Positions 44,599 to 53,788 of a DNA stretch of 64,000 bases are shown here, piece after piece. The first letter of the stretch is position 1; each line of letters starts with the position of its first letter. The position numbers and the translations under genes were made by a program. A model generated the notes under the pieces. That model had not been told where the DNA came from, did no database searches, and saw only the letters and a list, made by a program, of their open reading frames with translations. Source of the DNA: CAVURS01 sp963795385 (GTDB taxonomy: Bacteria; Actinomycetota; Actinomycetes; Actinomycetales; CAVURS01); the NCBI GenBank assembly GCA_963795385.1, contig CAWCHK010000010.1, forward strand, positions 62,001 to 126,000, in the 5' to 3' direction.

Positions 44599-45897
44599 AT
44601 GGTGTTGTCGACCGTCAAAGTACTGCCGCGTCGCGCGGCCATCGTCGGGGCGGTCCTGCTGTTGGGGCTGGCCTGGGTCCTCGGGGCGTCACGGCTGGCG
44701 CCCGCCTCGGCGGCGACGATCGACAACGCGATCACCAGCGTCAACATCAAGCAGGCCTCGGCGGGACCGAACACGCCGATGGAGCTCGACATGACGTGGG
44801 CGGTGCCCGACTCGGCCAACTCCGGTGACACGTTCACCCTGGATCTCCCGGGCGAGCTGAAGGCCAACACCACGTCGTTCGTCCTCAAGGCGCCGGACGG
44901 CTCGATCGTGGCCAACGCGGTCGTCGTCAACGGCGTCGTCACGTTCACGCTGACCGACTACGTCGACTCGCACAACGACGTCAACGGCTCGGCGTTCTTC
45001 TCGGTCCGGTGGGACAACGCACAGACTCCCACCAACGGGCCCTACGACCTGGACTTCAAGGCCGGCAGCAAGGTCTTCCACGACACCGTGAACAAGACCG
45101 GCGTGACGCCCGTCAACCGCACCGGCCCGGTCAAGACCGGCTTCTGGACCACCCAGGGCACCGTCACGGGAGACGACGCCCTCACCTGGAACCTGGACAG
45201 CCCGAACGGGCCGTTCAACCAGGTCACGTTCAAGGACACCGTCGGCGCGGGCCAGGAGATCGACTGCGGCTCGGTCAAGTTCGTGGTGGGGAGTGCCCTT
45301 GACGCCAACGGGATCCCGACGAAGTTCAACCCGCTCGCGGCGAACAAGATCAAGTCCCGGAGCTGCAGCGCGGGGTCGTTGATCGCCACGCTCGGGCCGG
45401 CCACGGCGGACCAGATCATCCGGATCCACTACCAGACCAACGTGACGGACGACAGCCTGGCGTCGTACACCAACGCGGCCGACGTGTCGGTGGACGGCAA
45501 CAGCGCCGGTCACGTCTCGACCCGGGTCCGGGTGCAGGGCGCCGGCGGGAACGGCAGCGGCACCAACTCGCCGACCACCTCGCCGTCGACGTCGCCGAGC
45601 ACGTCGCCCAGCACGTCGCCGACCTCGATCTCGACCTCGCCGACCACGTCGCCCAGCGTGTCCCCGACGTCGATCTCCACGTCGCCGACGTCGATCTCGA
45701 CCAGCCCGAACACCCTGCCGTCCGTGCTGCCGACCAAGATCAGCAACACCTCCGGCACCTCGACCAGCGGCATCGCGGGTCTGGCCTTCACCGGTGCCAA
45801 CGTGGCCCCGACCGTGGCCCTGGCCGCGCTGCTGCTCGGTGGCGGCCTGCTGCTCAGCTTCGGTGCCCGCCGTCCGCGCAAGGACCGCAAGCACTGA
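44599..45897 (+). CDS. Sortase-anchored surface protein with MSCRAMM-like domain (LAFTG)
   Basis: 432-residue cell-surface protein. Signal peptide: RRAAIVGAVLLLGLAWVLGASRLAPASA. The mature part begins ATIDNAITSVNIKQASAG and has GDTFTLDLPGEL and TFTLTDYVD at residues 115-123, which resembles the TYTFTDYVD latching-groove motif of staphylococcal fibrinogen- and collagen-binding adhesins. A second beta-rich domain follows, then a Ser/Thr/Pro linker (TSPSTSPSTSPTS) and the sorting signal LAFTG at 395-399, a hydrophobic helix and a basic tail. LAXTG is the substrate type of class E sortases. ATG 44599 is chosen for the signal peptide and RBS GGGGAGCAG. A paralogue of the same length follows. Confidence 0.85.
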   Translation: MVLSTVKVLPRRAAIVGAVLLLGLAWVLGASRLAPASAATIDNAITSVNIKQASAGPNTPMELDMTWAVPDSANSGDTFTLDLPGELKANTTSFVLKAPDGSIVANAVVVNGVVTFTLTDYVDSHNDVNGSAFFSVRWDNAQTPTNGPYDLDFKAGSKVFHDTVNKTGVTPVNRTGPVKTGFWTTQGTVTGDDALTWNLDSPNGPFNQVTFKDTVGAGQEIDCGSVKFVVGSALDANGIPTKFNPLAANKIKSRSCSAGSLIATLGPATADQIIRIHYQTNVTDDSLASYTNAADVSVDGNSAGHVSTRVRVQGAGGNGSGTNSPTTSPSTSPSTSPSTSPTSISTSPTTSPSVSPTSISTSPTSISTSPNTLPSVLPTKISNTSGTSTSGIAGLAFTGANVAPTVALAALLLGGGLLLSFGARRPRKDRKH

Positions 45898-45978
45898 CCT
45901 CTGCACCGACCTGCACTGACCTCTGCGTCGAGCGGCTGTGACGCTCTGTTGACGAGCTAGTCCCGGGGGCCGGGGTGC

Positions 45979-45995
45979 GATCACCCGAAGTGATC
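45979..45995. promoter_or_regulatory. Inverted repeat in the upstream region of the second surface-protein gene
   Basis: GATCAC-CCGAA-GTGATC is a perfect 6-bp inverted repeat about 100 bp before the GTG of the second surface-protein gene. It could be an operator. No such repeat occurs before the first paralogue. Confidence 0.35.
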
Positions 45996-46094
45996 ATTTC
46001 TTGTGCGTAACTGGGCTTCTCGGTCGAATCCGGGCTACCTTTCAGTCGTCAGGGGTCGCAGGGGCGACGTGGGGTTACGACCAGGGGATTCATC

Positions 46095-47393
46095 GTGGTT
46101 ATCGACATCAGGCGTGCCGTTGTGCGCCGGTCCATCGTGGGAGCCGTCGTCGCGGCCCTCGCACTCTTCTGGGTCCTCGGGGGCCTGCAGTCGTCTCGGG
46201 CCTCGGCCGCGGAGATCGACGGCGCGATCACCAGCGTGACGGTGGCGCCGGCCTCGGCCGGGCCGTTCGACCCGCTGAAGGTGACCGTGGGCTGGGCGGT
46301 GCCCGACTCGGCCGGAGCCGGCGACACCTTCACCCTGACGCTGCCGCCACAGCTGGAGCCGCTCACCAGGAGCTTCGACCTGAGGTCGGCGAGCGGCCAG
46401 GTCGTGGCCAAGGCCGTCGTGTCCGGCGGCCTCGTCACGTTCACCCTCACGGGGTACGCCGACACTCACACGAACGTCCACGGCACGGCGTACTTCGACG
46501 TCGACTTCGACCTGACCGAGATCTCCGGGCCGGGGCCGGTGCACCTGGACTTCACGACCACCACCAAGGTCTTCCCCGGCACGGTCGTCGTGACCGGCAA
46601 CGGGATCCAGGACCGCGACCAGCCGGCCAAGTGGGGCAGCTGGACCGACCCGACCGACCAGGGCAGCTCGGACCCGAAGGACGCGATGACCTGGGGCCTT
46701 GAGTCTCCGCAGGGTCCGTTCGACCAGGTGACGCTGACCGACAACGGCGGTGCCGGCATGGCCTTCGACTGCTCGACCGTGCACTACTACCACGCGTTCG
46801 GTCACGACGCGTTCGGCCGGCTGACCAACGTGAGCGCCCTCCCGGCATCGCACCTGATCAGCAGCAGCTGCACGCCCGGCCGGCTCGCCGCGGTCATCGG
46901 GCCGCTCGCGGCCCACGAGGTCGTCGGCGTCGGGTACCAGACCACGATCACCGATCCGGGCCGGGCCAGCTACAGCAACACCGCACGCGTCACCGCCGAC
47001 GGCAAGGACGTCCCGGTCCAGGCCGAGGTCGCCCGGTACGACGCGGGAGGCAGCGGTCACGGCAGCACGCCGACGTCCAGCCCGTCCAGCTCCAGCACGT
47101 CGCCGACGACCTCGCCGACGGTGTCTCCGACCTCGACCAGCACGAGCTCGACGAGTACGACGAGCACGACGAGTACGACGTCGAGCAGCACGAGCAGGAC
47201 GTCGACCAGCAGTACGTCTCCGGCGACCGTGCTGCCGACCAAGATCTCGCACAGCCCCACCTCGAGCGCCGGCTCGCTGCCGTTCACCGGCAGCAACGTG
47301 CTGCCGACCCTCAGCCTGGCCGCCCTGCTGCTCGGCGGTGGCCTGCTGCTCGTGCTGGGTGCCCGGCGACCGCGCCGGACCCGGCGGCACTGA
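46095..47393 (+). CDS. Sortase-anchored surface protein with MSCRAMM-like domain (LPFTG)
   Basis: Paralogue of the preceding gene, also exactly 432 residues. Signal peptide: VVRRSIVGAVVAALALFWVLGGLQSSRASA. The conserved blocks are EIDGAITSVTVAPASAGP, DTFTLTLPPQLE and TFTLTGYAD at residues 115-123, the same place as in the paralogue. A linker of Ser/Thr pairs (STSTTSTTSTT) leads to the sorting signal LPFTG at 395-399, helix and basic tail RRPRRTRRH. The change from LAFTG to LPFTG could change which sortase acts. No sortase gene is in the window. GTG 46095 follows AGGGGATTC. Confidence 0.85.
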   Translation: MVIDIRRAVVRRSIVGAVVAALALFWVLGGLQSSRASAAEIDGAITSVTVAPASAGPFDPLKVTVGWAVPDSAGAGDTFTLTLPPQLEPLTRSFDLRSASGQVVAKAVVSGGLVTFTLTGYADTHTNVHGTAYFDVDFDLTEISGPGPVHLDFTTTTKVFPGTVVVTGNGIQDRDQPAKWGSWTDPTDQGSSDPKDAMTWGLESPQGPFDQVTLTDNGGAGMAFDCSTVHYYHAFGHDAFGRLTNVSALPASHLISSSCTPGRLAAVIGPLAAHEVVGVGYQTTITDPGRASYSNTARVTADGKDVPVQAEVARYDAGGSGHGSTPTSSPSSSSTSPTTSPTVSPTSTSTSSTSTTSTTSTTSSSTSRTSTSSTSPATVLPTKISHSPTSSAGSLPFTGSNVLPTLSLAALLLGGGLLLVLGARRPRRTRRH

Positions 47394-47416
47394 CGCCGAA
47401 GCGGGGGCCGGTCCGC

Positions 47417-48889
47417 TCACGGGCCGGGAGGCAGCTCGCTCTCCCGGCCCGTGCGCCGTCCCCGCCGGCCGCGGCCGGACAGGTCCCAGAGCCCGAGCAC
47501 CAGGGCGGCGGCGACGAAGAGCAACGTCACCAGGACGGCCCGGGAGAGCGCGCCGGCGTACGCGCTCTCCTTGGCCGTGCGGCTGGCGCTGCCGACCGTC
47601 GCCGGCAGCGCGGCGAAGAAGGCGGCGCCGATGACGGCCTGGCCGACGGCCGAGCCGATCCGCTGTGAGGTCTGCAGCACGCCGCCGGCGGTGCTGCCCA
47701 TCCGCGCGTCGACGTCCATCAGCGAGAGCGTCTGGTTGGGCGTGATCACCGCACCGGCACCGAGGCCCACCAGGAGCAGCGGCAGCGCCAACAACAGGGC
47801 GGCATGCTGCCCCGGCTCGTGCCGGGCGGTGACGTCCACGGCCAGGGCGCCGAGACCGAAGGCCAGCACCCCGCCGACGACCAGGGGCCGGCCGAGCCGG
47901 GTCACGGCCCGGCCGGCCAGCGGCGCAGCGATCACGGACCCGAGAGCGAAGGCCGTGATGCCGAGCCCGGACTGCAGGGCGGAGTAGCCGAGCCCGCGCT
48001 GGTAGTACAGCGCCAGGACCAGCGGGAGCCCGGTGGCCCCGGCGAAGTAGAACAGCGCCAGGGCGACACCGACCGAGTACGACGGCCGGCTGAACAGGCG
48101 CAGGTCGACCAGGGGGTCCTGCCGGGCCTTGGTCAGGCGCCACTCGCGGCGGGTGAAGGCGGCGAGCAGGACGGCGGCCGGCAGGGCGAGGTAGGCCAGC
48201 CGGGCGTCGTGCAGGGCGTCGTACTCCACAGCGGCACCGAGGACGCAGAGCGTCGCCGTTCCCAGCAGCAGGGCACCGGGCAGGTCGAGCCGGTGCCGCC
48301 GCCCGTCGGTCATCGGCGGCGGTAGCCAGCGGCGGGCCAGCACGATGATCACGACCCCGATCGGGATGTTGACGAAGAAGACCAGGCGCCAGCCGAAGTG
48401 CGGCCCGCCGAGGGCGATCAGGCCGCCGCCGACCAGCGGGCCGATGGCCTGCCCGACGCCGACCACGGTGCCGATCGCGCCGAACGCCCGGCCGCGCTCG
48501 GCCCCTTGGAACATCTGCTGCACCAGCCCCGAGACCTGCGGGTTGATCAGGCCGCCGGCCAGTCCCTGCAGGAGCCGGGCCGCGATCAGCAGCGTCGGTC
48601 CGACCGCGAGACCGGCCAGCCCGCTGGTCACGACGAAGCCGGCGACGCCGATGAGGAACATCCGGCGGCGGCCGTGGTCGTCGCCCAGCCGGCCGGCGAT
48701 GATCGGGACGAGCCCGAACGCGAGGGCGTAGCCGGACACGACCCACTGGAGCTCGGCGGGGGCGGCATGCGTGGCGTCGCCGATGGCGGGGAGGGCCACG
48801 TTGGTGACGCTGACGTCGAGCAGGGTCATGAAGAGCGCTCCGACGCAGACGCCCAGCGCGCGCCAGCGGGGCGTCGTGGAGGGGGGCAT
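47417..48889 (-). CDS. DHA2 family MFS drug/proton antiporter
   Basis: 490-residue transporter with 14 hydrophobic segments. The N-terminal helix GVCVGALFMTLLDVSVTNVALPAI carries motif D1 (LDVSVTNVALP), and ELQWVVSGYALAFGLVPIIAGRLGDDHGRRRMF holds motif A. SALQSGLGITAFALGSVIAAPLAG fits the second half of the family. It probably exports a toxic organic compound. Convergent with the surface-protein gene, divergent from a two-component system that may regulate it; this link is inference. Confidence 0.9.
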   Translation of the reverse strand: MPPSTTPRWRALGVCVGALFMTLLDVSVTNVALPAIGDATHAAPAELQWVVSGYALAFGLVPIIAGRLGDDHGRRRMFLIGVAGFVVTSGLAGLAVGPTLLIAARLLQGLAGGLINPQVSGLVQQMFQGAERGRAFGAIGTVVGVGQAIGPLVGGGLIALGGPHFGWRLVFFVNIPIGVVIIVLARRWLPPPMTDGRRHRLDLPGALLLGTATLCVLGAAVEYDALHDARLAYLALPAAVLLAAFTRREWRLTKARQDPLVDLRLFSRPSYSVGVALALFYFAGATGLPLVLALYYQRGLGYSALQSGLGITAFALGSVIAAPLAGRAVTRLGRPLVVGGVLAFGLGALAVDVTARHEPGQHAALLLALPLLLVGLGAGAVITPNQTLSLMDVDARMGSTAGGVLQTSQRIGSAVGQAVIGAAFFAALPATVGSASRTAKESAYAGALSRAVLVTLLFVAAALVLGLWDLSGRGRRGRRTGRESELPPGP

Positions 48890-49009
48890 CGCGACCCAGT
48901 CTGCCGCTGCGCCCGGCCCGGAAGGTCGGCGGCGTACTCCCGCGGGGGTACGCCGGGTGGCGTCGTCCGGGTGATGCCCGGCGGGTGCTCGCCGGGCTAG
49001 GTTCGAGCC

Positions 49010-50317
49010 GTGACATCGGGGTGGAAGGGCCGGCCCGACGGTGGCCCCTGGGAGCGCATCGACTGGGCCGGTGGGCGGGACGGCGGCTGGGGCGGCGGCT
49101 GGGGACCGGGCATCCGGCTCGGGCGCGGGATCCGCTGGACCGGTCCGCTGGCGCCCCAGCCCTGGAGCTACCGGCGTTTGGTGGCGAGCCCGGCCTCGCC
49201 GCGCGTGCTGCTGCCGTTGGCCCTGGCGGCGATCCAGGTGATCGGCTCGACCTTCGCCGGGCGGCACCAGCCGCAGGCGCGGGCCCTGGACGTGGTGGGC
49301 TACCTGCTGTTGCTGGTCGGCCCGGTCGGGTGGCTGGTCCTGCGCCGCCGGCGAGTGGTGGTGTGCGCCCTGGCGGTCGGCGCCGCTGCGGTGTACCTCG
49401 GCGTGAACTACCCGGTCGGGCCGGTGCTGGCCAGCGCCGGGCTGTCACTGCTGGTCGCCGTCGCGAGCGGGCGGCGGACCGGCGCGTGGATCGTGGGTGT
49501 GGCCGGGCTCGTGGCGGCGATCGGCCTGGGCGCTCTGGCGGGGCACCCGGTGGCGTTGGGCCGCGCGGTCGCCGGCGCCGCCTGGCTCGTCGTCGTGCTG
49601 GTCGTCGGAGAGGCACCTCGCTACCGGGCCGAGCAGTTCGCCGCGGCCCGGCGCGCGCGGGCGGCCGAGTCCAAGGTCGCCGAGAGTGCACTGCGGCTGG
49701 AGCTGGCCCGAGACCTGCACGACACCATCGGCCACAGCCTGTCGATGATCGCCGTCCAGGCCGGAGTGGCGCTGCACCTGCTGGACGAGCACCCGGAGCA
49801 GGCGCGGCCGGCCCTGGCCGCGATCCGGAACGCGAGCCGGGAGGCCCTCGACGAGGTGCGCTCGACCCTGTCGATCCTGAGGGACGAGAACGTCGAGGCC
49901 AACGGGCCGCCGCCGGGTCTGGACCGCGTCGACGAGCTGGTCGAGGCCGCCCGGGTCGGCGGCATGACGATCCGTCTGAAGCCGGATCCGTTGGGGGACA
50001 GCGTCTCTGATCTCCCGCCGGCGGTCGACACGGCGGCGTACCGGTTCGTCCAGGAGGCCCTGACCAACGTCGCGCGGCACTCGGCCGCGGAGACGGCGAT
50101 CATCTCCGTGCGCCGCTCGCTGGCCCATCTGGAGGTCAGCGTCGTCGACGACGGCCTGGGGGCGGACGCGGCCTCGGTCGTGGAGGGCAACGGTCTGCGC
50201 GGGATGCGCGAGCGGGCCGAGGCCCTCGGTGGTGCGGTCGAGGCCGGGTCCAGGTCCGGTCGCGGCTTCCGCGTCGCCGTACGGTTTCCTCTCGGCAAGG
50301 ATTCGGCGCCCTCGTGA
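49010..50317 (+). CDS. Sensor histidine kinase (HisKA_3)
   Basis: 435-residue kinase. A Gly/Trp-rich N-terminus (RDGGWGGGWGPGIRLGRG) precedes about five TM segments with very short loops (VVGYLLLLVGPVGWLVL; VVVCALAVGAAAVYLGV; WIVGVAGLVAAIGLGALAG; AVAGAAWLVVVLVVGEA). HisKA_3 phosphoacceptor in LELARDLHDTIGHSLSMIAVQAG; ATPase in FVQEALTNVARHSAAE and GNGLRGMRERAEALGG. The sensing is intramembrane, typical of NarL-type kinases such as DesK. A TAGGTT hexamer 6 nt before the GTG suggests leaderless mRNA. The regulator overlaps by 4 bp. Confidence 0.92.
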   Translation: MTSGWKGRPDGGPWERIDWAGGRDGGWGGGWGPGIRLGRGIRWTGPLAPQPWSYRRLVASPASPRVLLPLALAAIQVIGSTFAGRHQPQARALDVVGYLLLLVGPVGWLVLRRRRVVVCALAVGAAAVYLGVNYPVGPVLASAGLSLLVAVASGRRTGAWIVGVAGLVAAIGLGALAGHPVALGRAVAGAAWLVVVLVVGEAPRYRAEQFAAARRARAAESKVAESALRLELARDLHDTIGHSLSMIAVQAGVALHLLDEHPEQARPALAAIRNASREALDEVRSTLSILRDENVEANGPPPGLDRVDELVEAARVGGMTIRLKPDPLGDSVSDLPPAVDTAAYRFVQEALTNVARHSAAETAIISVRRSLAHLEVSVVDDGLGADAASVVEGNGLRGMRERAEALGGAVEAGSRSGRGFRVAVRFPLGKDSAPS

Positions 50318-50982
50318 TCCGCGTGGTGGTCGCGGACGACCAGGCGTTGGTCCGCGCCGGGTTCCGGGCCCTGCTGGACGCGGAGCCGGACATGGAGGTC
50401 GTCGGGGAGGTGGCCGACGGCGCGGCGGCATTGGAGCTGGTGCGCGCGACCGGCCCCGACGTGGTGCTGATGGACATCCGGATGCCCGGGGTCGACGGGC
50501 TCACTGCGACCCGGATGATCGGCCAGGACCCGGACCTGGCGGCGACCCGGGTGCTCGTGCTGACGACATTCGAGCTGGACGAGTACGTGTTCGAGGCCCT
50601 GCGGGTGGGGGCGAGCGGGTTCCTGGTCAAGGACACCGAGCCGGCCGACCTGGTCAAGGCCGTGCGGGCGGTGGCGGCCGGGGACGCCCTGCTGTCACCG
50701 TCGGTGACCCGGCGGCTGATCGAGCACGTGGCCGTCGCGGCCAAGCCCCTGCCGCACGAGCGGCCGGACGTCGCCCGGCTGACCGAGCGCGAGCGGGAGA
50801 TCGTGACGCTGGTCGGTGAGGGTCTCTCGAACGAGGAGATCGCCCGGCGGCTCGTCGTCAGCCCAGCGACGGCCAAGACGCACGTGAGCCGGTCCATGGT
50901 GAAGCTGGGCGTGCGGGACCGGGCCCAGCTGGTCGTGCTGGCCTACGAGACGGGCCTGGTCCGTCCGGGCTGGCTCGGCTGA
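50314..50982 (+). CDS. NarL/LuxR-type response regulator
   Basis: 222-residue regulator. The receiver starts IRVVVADDQALVRAGFRALL, with phospho-Asp in VVLMDIRMPGVDG and Lys in GFLVKDTEPADL. HTH: LTEREREIVTLVGEGLSNEEIARRLVVSPATAKTHVSRSM. The GTG start overlaps the kinase stop (GTGA). Targets are unknown; the divergent DHA2 transporter or the downstream SHOCT gene are candidates. Confidence 0.94.
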   Translation: MIRVVVADDQALVRAGFRALLDAEPDMEVVGEVADGAAALELVRATGPDVVLMDIRMPGVDGLTATRMIGQDPDLAATRVLVLTTFELDEYVFEALRVGASGFLVKDTEPADLVKAVRAVAAGDALLSPSVTRRLIEHVAVAAKPLPHERPDVARLTEREREIVTLVGEGLSNEEIARRLVVSPATAKTHVSRSMVKLGVRDRAQLVVLAYETGLVRPGWLG

Positions 50983-51132
50983 CGCTGCCGGGCGTACGGC
51001 CGAAGGAGCAGGGCAGGAGCCCCCCGCGGGCTGACGACGCCGGGACGGGTCTCGACCAGGCTCGGTGTCACCGGTCGGAGCTGGCCGGGGCGACCGGATC
51101 ACCGGCGCCTGACATCAAGGAGGTCGGTCCCG

Positions 51133-51408
51133 ATGGTGGCCGGTTTGGCAAGCGACACGGTCTGCTACCCAGGGCATGACGGGTTCGGGTGGTTCCCGCT
51201 GATCCCGTTGCTGTTCTTCGGTTTCTGGATCTTCCTGCTGTTCTTCGTACGGCCGTGGGCCTGGCGCCGGCGCGGCTGGGGCGGCCCTGGCCGCGGGTGG
51301 TCGCCGAGCGGCTCCGCGGAGGCGGTCCTCGCCGAGCGGTTCGCGCGGGGTGAGGTCACCGAGGAGGAGTACCGAGCCCGGCTCGAGGTCCTCCGGGCCC
51401 GCCGCTAG
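51133..51408 (+). CDS. SHOCT-domain small membrane protein
   Basis: 91-residue protein with one TM segment (GWFPLIPLLFFGFWIFLLFFV), an RRRGWGG basic/Gly patch, and a C-terminal SHOCT domain AEAVLAERFARGEVTEEEYRARLEVLR. SHOCT domains are short oligomerisation modules. ATG 51133 follows AAGGAGGTCGGTCCC, a strong ribosome binding site. It is about 150 bp after the response regulator. Function unknown. Confidence 0.88.
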   Translation: MVAGLASDTVCYPGHDGFGWFPLIPLLFFGFWIFLLFFVRPWAWRRRGWGGPGRGWSPSGSAEAVLAERFARGEVTEEEYRARLEVLRARR

Positions 51409-51448
51409 GGGAGCCCCTGGAGGTGGAACGCGGCGGGCGGGAGGGCGG

Positions 51449-52621
51449 CTAGAGGTCGCGGTGGGCGGGGCCGGCGGCGAAGGCCGGGATCAGCCCGGGC
51501 GCCGTCAGCCCGTCCGCGGCGAAGGCCGCCAGGACGGCCTCGCCGATCCGGTCCCGCTCGAGCCGCGGGACCAGCGAGACGGCCGAGCCGCCGAAGCCGC
51601 CGCCGGTCATCCGGGCCCCGAGTGCCCCCGCGGCGCGGGCGCTCTCGCAGGCCAGGTCGAGCTCGTGGCAGGAGATCTCGTAGTCGTCCCGCATCGAGGC
51701 GTGCGAGGTGTCGAACACCGGCCCCAACCCGGCAACATCGTTGCGCTGCAACAGGCCCACGCACTCGCGCACCCGCTCGATCTCGGTCACGATGTGCCGC
51801 ACCCGGCGACGCATCACGTCGTCCGGGAGCTGGGCCAGTGCGTCGTCCAGGTCGGCCACCGCGACCTCCCGCAGGCTCCGGACGCCCAGCGCCCGGACCG
51901 CCGCCTCGCAGGTCTCCCGGCGTGCGCCGTACTCGCTGTCGACCAGGCGGTGCGGCGCCCGGGTGTCGATGACCAGCAGCGCGAGGTCGGTCGCGGCCAG
52001 GTCCAACGGCTCCTGCGCCACGCTGAAGTCCTGGCAGTCGATCAGCAGAGCGTTTCCCTGCTCGCTGCGCAGGGCTGCGGCCTGGTCCATGCCACCGGTC
52101 GGCGCGCCGGCCACGTCGTTCTCGGCGCGCACGCAGGCCGCTGCGAGCCGCGCGCGACCCTGGTCGCTGCCGCCCAGACCAAGCCCGGCCACCTCGTCGA
52201 CGGCGACCGCGACCGCCGCTTCGAGCGCGGCCGACGACGAGAGCCCGGCCCCCAGCGGCACGTGACCGTCGACCCAGATGTCCAGACCCGGCACGTCGAA
52301 CCCCTCGCCGGCCAGTGCCCACAGGACCCCGGCCGCGTACGACGCCCAGCCCTCGGGGTGCCCGGCGCGGATGTCGGTGAGCTGCCCGTCCCAGCCGCCC
52401 GGCTCCTGCTCGGACCGGATCCGCACCCGCCCGTCGTCCCGGACCGCCACGGCGACGAAGGTCCGGTGCGGCAGCGCGATCGGCAGGCACAGACCCGAGT
52501 TGTAGTCGGTGTGCTCGCCCATCAGGTTGACCCGGCCGGGCGCCGACCAGACACCGTCCGGCGGCGCGGCGTAGGCATGGACGAACCCCTGGGCGACCGT
52601 CGGCGCCTGGTACGACGTCAC
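51449..52621 (-). CDS. galK: Galactokinase
   Basis: 390-residue GHMP kinase phosphorylating galactose at C1 in the Leloir pathway. The galactokinase signature is SAPGRVNLMGEHTDYNSG, the ATP motif is VPLGAGLSSSAALEAAVAVAV, and the C-terminal motif is GARMTGGGFGGSAVSLV. The ATG overlaps the stop of galT (ATGA). Last gene of the minus-strand operon with GH42, DeoR and GalT, so its substrate is released from galactosides. Confidence 0.96.
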   Translation of the reverse strand: MTSYQAPTVAQGFVHAYAAPPDGVWSAPGRVNLMGEHTDYNSGLCLPIALPHRTFVAVAVRDDGRVRIRSEQEPGGWDGQLTDIRAGHPEGWASYAAGVLWALAGEGFDVPGLDIWVDGHVPLGAGLSSSAALEAAVAVAVDEVAGLGLGGSDQGRARLAAACVRAENDVAGAPTGGMDQAAALRSEQGNALLIDCQDFSVAQEPLDLAATDLALLVIDTRAPHRLVDSEYGARRETCEAAVRALGVRSLREVAVADLDDALAQLPDDVMRRRVRHIVTEIERVRECVGLLQRNDVAGLGPVFDTSHASMRDDYEISCHELDLACESARAAGALGARMTGGGFGGSAVSLVPRLERDRIGEAVLAAFAADGLTAPGLIPAFAAGPAHRDL

Positions 52622-53787
52622 TCCCCGGCCACCTCGCGCAGGCGCGCCGCGATCCGCTCCGGTGTCGTGTCGTTGACCCAGGCACCCATGCCGGACTCCG
52701 ACCCCGCGAGGTACTTCAGCTTGCCCGGTGCGCGCAGCACCGACGTCACCTGCAGGTGCAGCCGGGCCAGGTCGCGACCCTCCCGCGCCGGGGCCTGGTG
52801 CCAGCCGGCGATGTACGGCAGCCGCACCGGTCCACCGTCGGCGTCGAGGTAGTAGCGGTCCAGCCGCCGCAGCAGGTCGAGGTAGACGTGCGACAGCTCC
52901 TCGCGCTCGTCGTCGTCGAGGGCCGGCAGGTCAGGCACGTCGCGGTGGGGCGCGAGGTGCACCTCGACCGGCCAGCGCGCGGCATAGGGGACGTACGCCG
53001 TCCAGTGCCGTCCCTCGAGCACGACGCGGGTGCCGTCGGCCTGCTCCGCGTCGAGCACGTCGCGCAGCAGCAGGCGACCGGTCCGCGCGCGGTGCTCGGC
53101 CGCCCGGGCCAGCATCGTCGCCGTGCGCGGGGTGACGAGGGGGTACCCGTAGATCTGCCCGTGCGGGTGCTGCAGTGTGACCCCGATCTCCTTGCCGCGG
53201 TTCTCGAACGGGAAGACCTGCGCCACCTCGGGCATCCGCCCGAGCTCGGCGGTCCGGTCGGCCCAGGCGTCGATGACCGTGCGCACCCGGCAGGGGTCGA
53301 GGTCGGCGAAGGTCGCGTTGTGGTCGCTCGTGAAGCAGACCACCTCGCAGCGGCCGGTGGCGGGCGCGTGGGCCCAGACGTCGTCGATCCCGGACGTGCC
53401 GCGCGAGTCGTCGACCACTCGGGTCGCATAGCTGGGGAAGCGGTTCTCGAACACGACGACGTCGTAGTCGTCGGCCGGGACCTCGCTGGGCTCGCTGCCA
53501 CGGCCGGTGGGGCACAGGGGGCACTCGTCGGCGGGCGGCAGGTAGGTCCGGTCCAGGCGGTGGGTGGCCATCGCGATCCAGGCCCCGCTGAGCGGGTCGC
53601 GGCGCATCTGCCCGGCCTTGGCCGCCTCGCCGAGATCCCGCGTGTCGTGCAGCTCGCGGGTCCGCTCGCCGGAGACGTACGGCTCGGTGTCGTCGTAGTA
53701 GATGATCTCGCGGCCGTCGGCCAGCCGCCCCGGCGTCCGCCGCACGCGGTGCGTCGACCGCGCGTCCGAGCTCGGCTCGATACTCAC
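52618..53787 (-). CDS. galT: Galactose-1-phosphate uridylyltransferase
   Basis: 389-residue HIT-superfamily transferase exchanging UMP between UDP-glucose and galactose-1-phosphate. Zinc ligands are in ECPLCPTG; the active-site triad HPHGQ lies in GVTLQHPHGQIYGYP with the nucleophilic His. VFENRFPSYA and RWPVEVHLAPHRDVPDL are typical. GTG 53787 is chosen because it follows the DeoR stop by 1 nt; a GTG 12 nt upstream is also possible. galE is not in this window and must be elsewhere. Confidence 0.95.
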   Translation of the reverse strand: MSIEPSSDARSTHRVRRTPGRLADGREIIYYDDTEPYVSGERTRELHDTRDLGEAAKAGQMRRDPLSGAWIAMATHRLDRTYLPPADECPLCPTGRGSEPSEVPADDYDVVVFENRFPSYATRVVDDSRGTSGIDDVWAHAPATGRCEVVCFTSDHNATFADLDPCRVRTVIDAWADRTAELGRMPEVAQVFPFENRGKEIGVTLQHPHGQIYGYPLVTPRTATMLARAAEHRARTGRLLLRDVLDAEQADGTRVVLEGRHWTAYVPYAARWPVEVHLAPHRDVPDLPALDDDEREELSHVYLDLLRRLDRYYLDADGGPVRLPYIAGWHQAPAREGRDLARLHLQVTSVLRAPGKLKYLAGSESGMGAWVNDTTPERIAARLREVAGE

Positions 53788-53788
53788 C

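Noticed and set aside
46035..49691. Very long minus-strand open frame (about 1,200 codons)
   Set aside because: It is a GC-rich shadow of the surface-protein, MFS and kinase genes; its translation is Arg/Pro/Ala-rich without any domain, while the other frames encode recognisable proteins.
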